Of a DNA stretch of 43,550 nucleotides, positions 41,401-43,550 are shown in pieces. Both the position numbers and the translations under genes were made by a program. The stretch is from Flavobacteriales bacterium. GTDB lineage: Bacteria > Bacteroidota > Bacteroidia > UBA10329. The stretch lies in contig JAIOYP010000002.1 of assembly GCA_021741155.1 (NCBI GenBank), forward strand, positions 1 to 43,550, read 5' to 3'. Each line of letters opens with the position of its first letter. The stretch's first letter is position 1. The notes under the pieces were generated by a model, which did not search any database, was not told where the DNA came from, and worked only from the letters and a program-made list of their open reading frames with translations.

Positions 41401-41476
41401 AAGGTCAAGAGACGGGGGACAGGGGTCGGTTTCGTCCCTTGTACCCAGTCCCTTGTCCCAAAACAAGGAGTTGTGG
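41401..41476. repeat. Palindromic intergenic element, copy 2
   Basis: CAAGAGACG, then GGGGACAGGGGTCGG (about 41415-41429), pairs with CCCAGTCCCTTGTCCC (41444-41459); the element ends in GGAGTTGTGG (41467-41476). GTCCCTTGT occurs twice inside. It shares its end motifs and layout with 20491-20563, although the stem sequences differ. It lies in the gap between the DUF3078 gene and the convergent peptidase gene, where it may also help to terminate transcription. Confidence 0.6.
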
Positions 41477-41532
41477 ACAACTTGATTACTATTATTTCGA
41501 AAACGTTCTGAGGTGGAAGGTGAACTGGTCAA

Positions 41533-43254
41533 TCAGAGTTTAGAATACTCCTCCCACACGAACTGCATCAGTTCGCGAACGTAATCTTGAGTGAAGTTGA
41601 ATTCGATGCCAGCCGCAGCGTAAATCTCACCAATTGATTCGGTGTAGCCCAAACTGAGCGCGGCCTCATACTGATCCAACGCCTTCTCAGGATTCTGACG
41701 GTAGTTTCTCCAAACAGCAATGGCGCCCAATTGTGCAATGCCGTATTCAATGTAATAGAACGGCACTTCAAACAGATGAAGCTGTTTCTGCCACTGGAAT
41801 TTCTTTACATCCTCATAGCCTGTCCAATCCACAACCTTACCTCCAAAACGGCTGCTTATGCGTAGCCAGTTCGCACCTCTTTCTTCCTCTGTATGTGTAG
41901 GATTCTCATACACCCAATGTTGAAAAGCATCTACGGTTGCAATCCAAGGTAGGGTTGCCATAATCTTTTCTAAGTGCTCTTTCTTCGCGCGTTTCAGGTC
42001 AGTCTCATTATCAAAGAAAACATCCCATTGATCGATAGAGATTAACTCCATGCTCATGCTAGCCAACTCCGCAACTTCTGATGGAAGATTCTTGAATCCT
42101 GTAATCTCAAGGTCTTTGCTCAAGAACGAATGAACAGCATGACCACCTTCATGCACCATGGTAATCAAATCGCGAAGCGAGCCTACAGAGTTCATAAAAA
42201 TGAACGGAACGCCTATTTCATACAGCGGATAGTTAAAGCCTCCAGGAGCCTTTCCTAAGCGCGAACCAAGGTCTAAATGGCCCATCGCGTTCATCGTCTC
42301 TAGGCATTCTCCGTAGTAAGGTCGGATTTTGCTGAACGCCTCAATTGAAAGGTTAATCAACTCCTGTTCGTCCTTGAATGGCTTTAAACCCGCTCTTCCA
42401 GATGGATCAACATCAACATCATAAGGCTTCAAGGTTGCCAATCCCAGCACTTCCTTTCTAGCCAAATCAACTTTATTGTTCAACGGAACACACTCCGCCT
42501 CAATGGCACTGTGAAACGTGAAGCAATCTTCTGCGGTATAGTCAAACCGACCAAGCGCATCCATTTTATAATCGCGATAATTGGCATGGTTAGCCTGTTT
42601 AGCAACCTTATCGCGCAAGCGAATCAACTCTGTAAACAACTGATCAAGCTCCTTTGATTTGCTCAGTCGTGCTTCGTTCACCTTATCGTAAATCGCTTTT
42701 CGCAATTCACGATCGGTGTCCTTCAGAAAGCTGTTTGCCATTTGAAGCGTCAACTTCTGGCCTTCATGCTCAATGCTCATGACTCCAGTAATCATTCCGT
42801 ACTTCTGCTGCATTTGCTGCAACGTAGTAAACACCGGAATACTCTCTTCGCGATAGAGCTTAATTTGCATTTTCAGCGCTCGCAAGAAAATGGCATACTT
42901 CTCTGTATCCAACTCCTTACAAAAAGGAGATTCCAGCAATTTCTTATTGAATTTATCTGAGTATGGAGCTGCCTTTGGGTCAATCTCCGTCACCATGAAA
43001 TCAAACGCCTGAGCGTATTCTTCATTGGTGGTATCAATGTTCATTCGAATGTAGCGCCAAGCTGTTTCCTCACTCAGAACAGCTTCTATTTCGCTTAGGT
43101 CTTTTAACCAATTTTCAAGTTCAGAAACACTTGAAATAGTGCGATTGAGCAACTCGTCAAACAGTGGTTCCAATGTGGCCCAGCTATCAACACGGAATTC
43201 TTCCGCCAAGTATCGTCTCTCTGGGCGGGTGGGTATTACAGCTTCCTTTTGCAT
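41533..43254 (-). CDS. M3 family oligoendopeptidase (PepF-like)
   Basis: Zinc metallopeptidase of 573 residues that should cut oligopeptides in the cytoplasm (no signal peptide). The zinc site is HEGGH at 368-372 (TMVHEGGHAVHSF), and the third ligand is probably Glu396 in SEVAELASMSMEL, 24 residues later, as in oligoendopeptidase F. Other family features are the helical N-terminal half, GGFNYPLYEIGVPFIFMN before the zinc site and the C-terminal FEVPFYYIEYGIAQLGA block. Length fits M3B enzymes. The ATG at 43254 lies seven bases after the stop of the upstream DUF5606 gene on the same strand, so both are probably in one operon. Confidence 0.92.
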   Translation of the reverse strand: MQKEAVIPTRPERRYLAEEFRVDSWATLEPLFDELLNRTISSVSELENWLKDLSEIEAVLSEETAWRYIRMNIDTTNEEYAQAFDFMVTEIDPKAAPYSDKFNKKLLESPFCKELDTEKYAIFLRALKMQIKLYREESIPVFTTLQQMQQKYGMITGVMSIEHEGQKLTLQMANSFLKDTDRELRKAIYDKVNEARLSKSKELDQLFTELIRLRDKVAKQANHANYRDYKMDALGRFDYTAEDCFTFHSAIEAECVPLNNKVDLARKEVLGLATLKPYDVDVDPSGRAGLKPFKDEQELINLSIEAFSKIRPYYGECLETMNAMGHLDLGSRLGKAPGGFNYPLYEIGVPFIFMNSVGSLRDLITMVHEGGHAVHSFLSKDLEITGFKNLPSEVAELASMSMELISIDQWDVFFDNETDLKRAKKEHLEKIMATLPWIATVDAFQHWVYENPTHTEEERGANWLRISSRFGGKVVDWTGYEDVKKFQWQKQLHLFEVPFYYIEYGIAQLGAIAVWRNYRQNPEKALDQYEAALSLGYTESIGEIYAAAGIEFNFTQDYVRELMQFVWEEYSKL

Positions 43255-43261
43255 ACGATTT

Positions 43262-43550
43262 TTATTTCTTGACCTTCTTGGTCGCCCCTTTCTTTCCTTT
43301 CGGTTCCGACTTCGGCTTCGGGGTCTCTGCCTTTTCCGCTTTCGTGGCTTTGGCAGCTGCTTTCTCCTTTGCAGGCTTTTCAGGTTTCTCCTCCTTCTTT
43401 ACTTCTTTTTCCTTAAGAAGACCTTTTTCTGCCAATAAGTTGAACCAGACGAAAAGCTTCTTAAGGTCGGAATTATAGACGCGCGCCTTGTCGTAGTTCG
43501 GTAACACCGATGCAAGAAACTCGCTCAATTCTTTGATAGAAGCCTTCTGT
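43262..43550 (-). CDS. DUF5606-domain protein, C-terminal part (runs off the right edge)
   Basis: The open frame continues through the right end of the window; a TTG at 43528 is not a real start. The visible ~95 residues begin with KASIKELSEFLASVLPNYDK and ARVYNSDLKKLFVWFNLLAE, matching the end of the DUF5606 domain as I remember it (LPNYDxxRVYxSDIKKxxxWYNxL). The remainder is a Lys/Glu/Ala/Pro-rich disordered tail (PKPKSEPKGKKGATKKVKK) longer than in many relatives. Function is unknown; the family is cytoplasmic and widespread in Bacteroidota. It lies directly upstream of the M3 peptidase gene. Confidence 0.72.
   Translation of the reverse strand, partial: QKASIKELSEFLASVLPNYDKARVYNSDLKKLFVWFNLLAEKGLLKEKEVKKEEKPEKPAKEKAAAKATKAEKAETPKPKSEPKGKKGATKKVKK

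Overview
The window looks like chromosomal DNA of a free-living Bacteroidota bacterium, most likely a flavobacterium-like lineage. The evidence is type IX secretion (T9SS) sorting domains, SprB-type and gliding-motility C-terminal domains, DUF3078, DUF5606 and GldN-like proteins, and -7 promoter elements of the form TAnnTTTG. No rRNA, tRNA, CRISPR array, transposase or phage gene was seen.

Layout. (1) 1-14575, minus strand: two repetitive secreted proteins, one partial with ~101-residue repeats and one of about 4410 residues built from cadherin-like, SprB, Ig-like and PKD domains with a CHU_C-type terminal domain. (2) 14810-19104: a beta-oxidation pair (thiolase, then hydratase/dehydrogenase) split by a gene for a small T9SS-secreted protein; the 5-prime end of the hydratase gene is present twice. 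(3) 19252-20448: a GH27 alpha-galactosidase. (4) 20667-25014: four consecutive exported c-type cytochrome genes (two diheme lipoproteins, a CcpA/MauG-like diheme protein, a beta-helix/cytochrome fusion), with a heme-free beta-helix paralogue at 26605. (5) 25036-26527: a MntA/HepT toxin-antitoxin pair whose toxin stop codon overlaps the TTG start of a short-chain dehydrogenase. (6) 28016-34696: a RetSat/CrtI-like oxidoreductase coupled to a GldN-like lipoprotein, an alpha/beta hydrolase, a YqaA/DedA membrane protein, an outer-membrane protein, waaA and murB. (7) 34697-38585: an accessory lipoprotein region. A second copy of the murB 3-prime end lies 1.1 kb downstream of murB, and two lipoprotein genes share promoter, leader and signal peptide (with 8- and 9-base C tracts) but have unrelated mature proteins. 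(8) 38645-40034: a repeat-rich region with a four-unit 63-bp palindromic tandem array whose last unit is inverted, then an uncharacterised gene of higher GC. (9) 40184-43550: a DUF3078 outer-membrane protein, an M3 peptidase and a partial DUF5606 protein.

The points I consider most worth following are: the two places where a duplicated end of a housekeeping gene (fadJ 5-prime, murB 3-prime) flanks inserted genes for exported proteins; the shared lipoprotein leader with a homopolymeric C tract; the 63-bp hairpin array with its downstream gene; and the multi-heme/beta-helix cluster. Function assignments come from reading motifs by eye; no database search was run.
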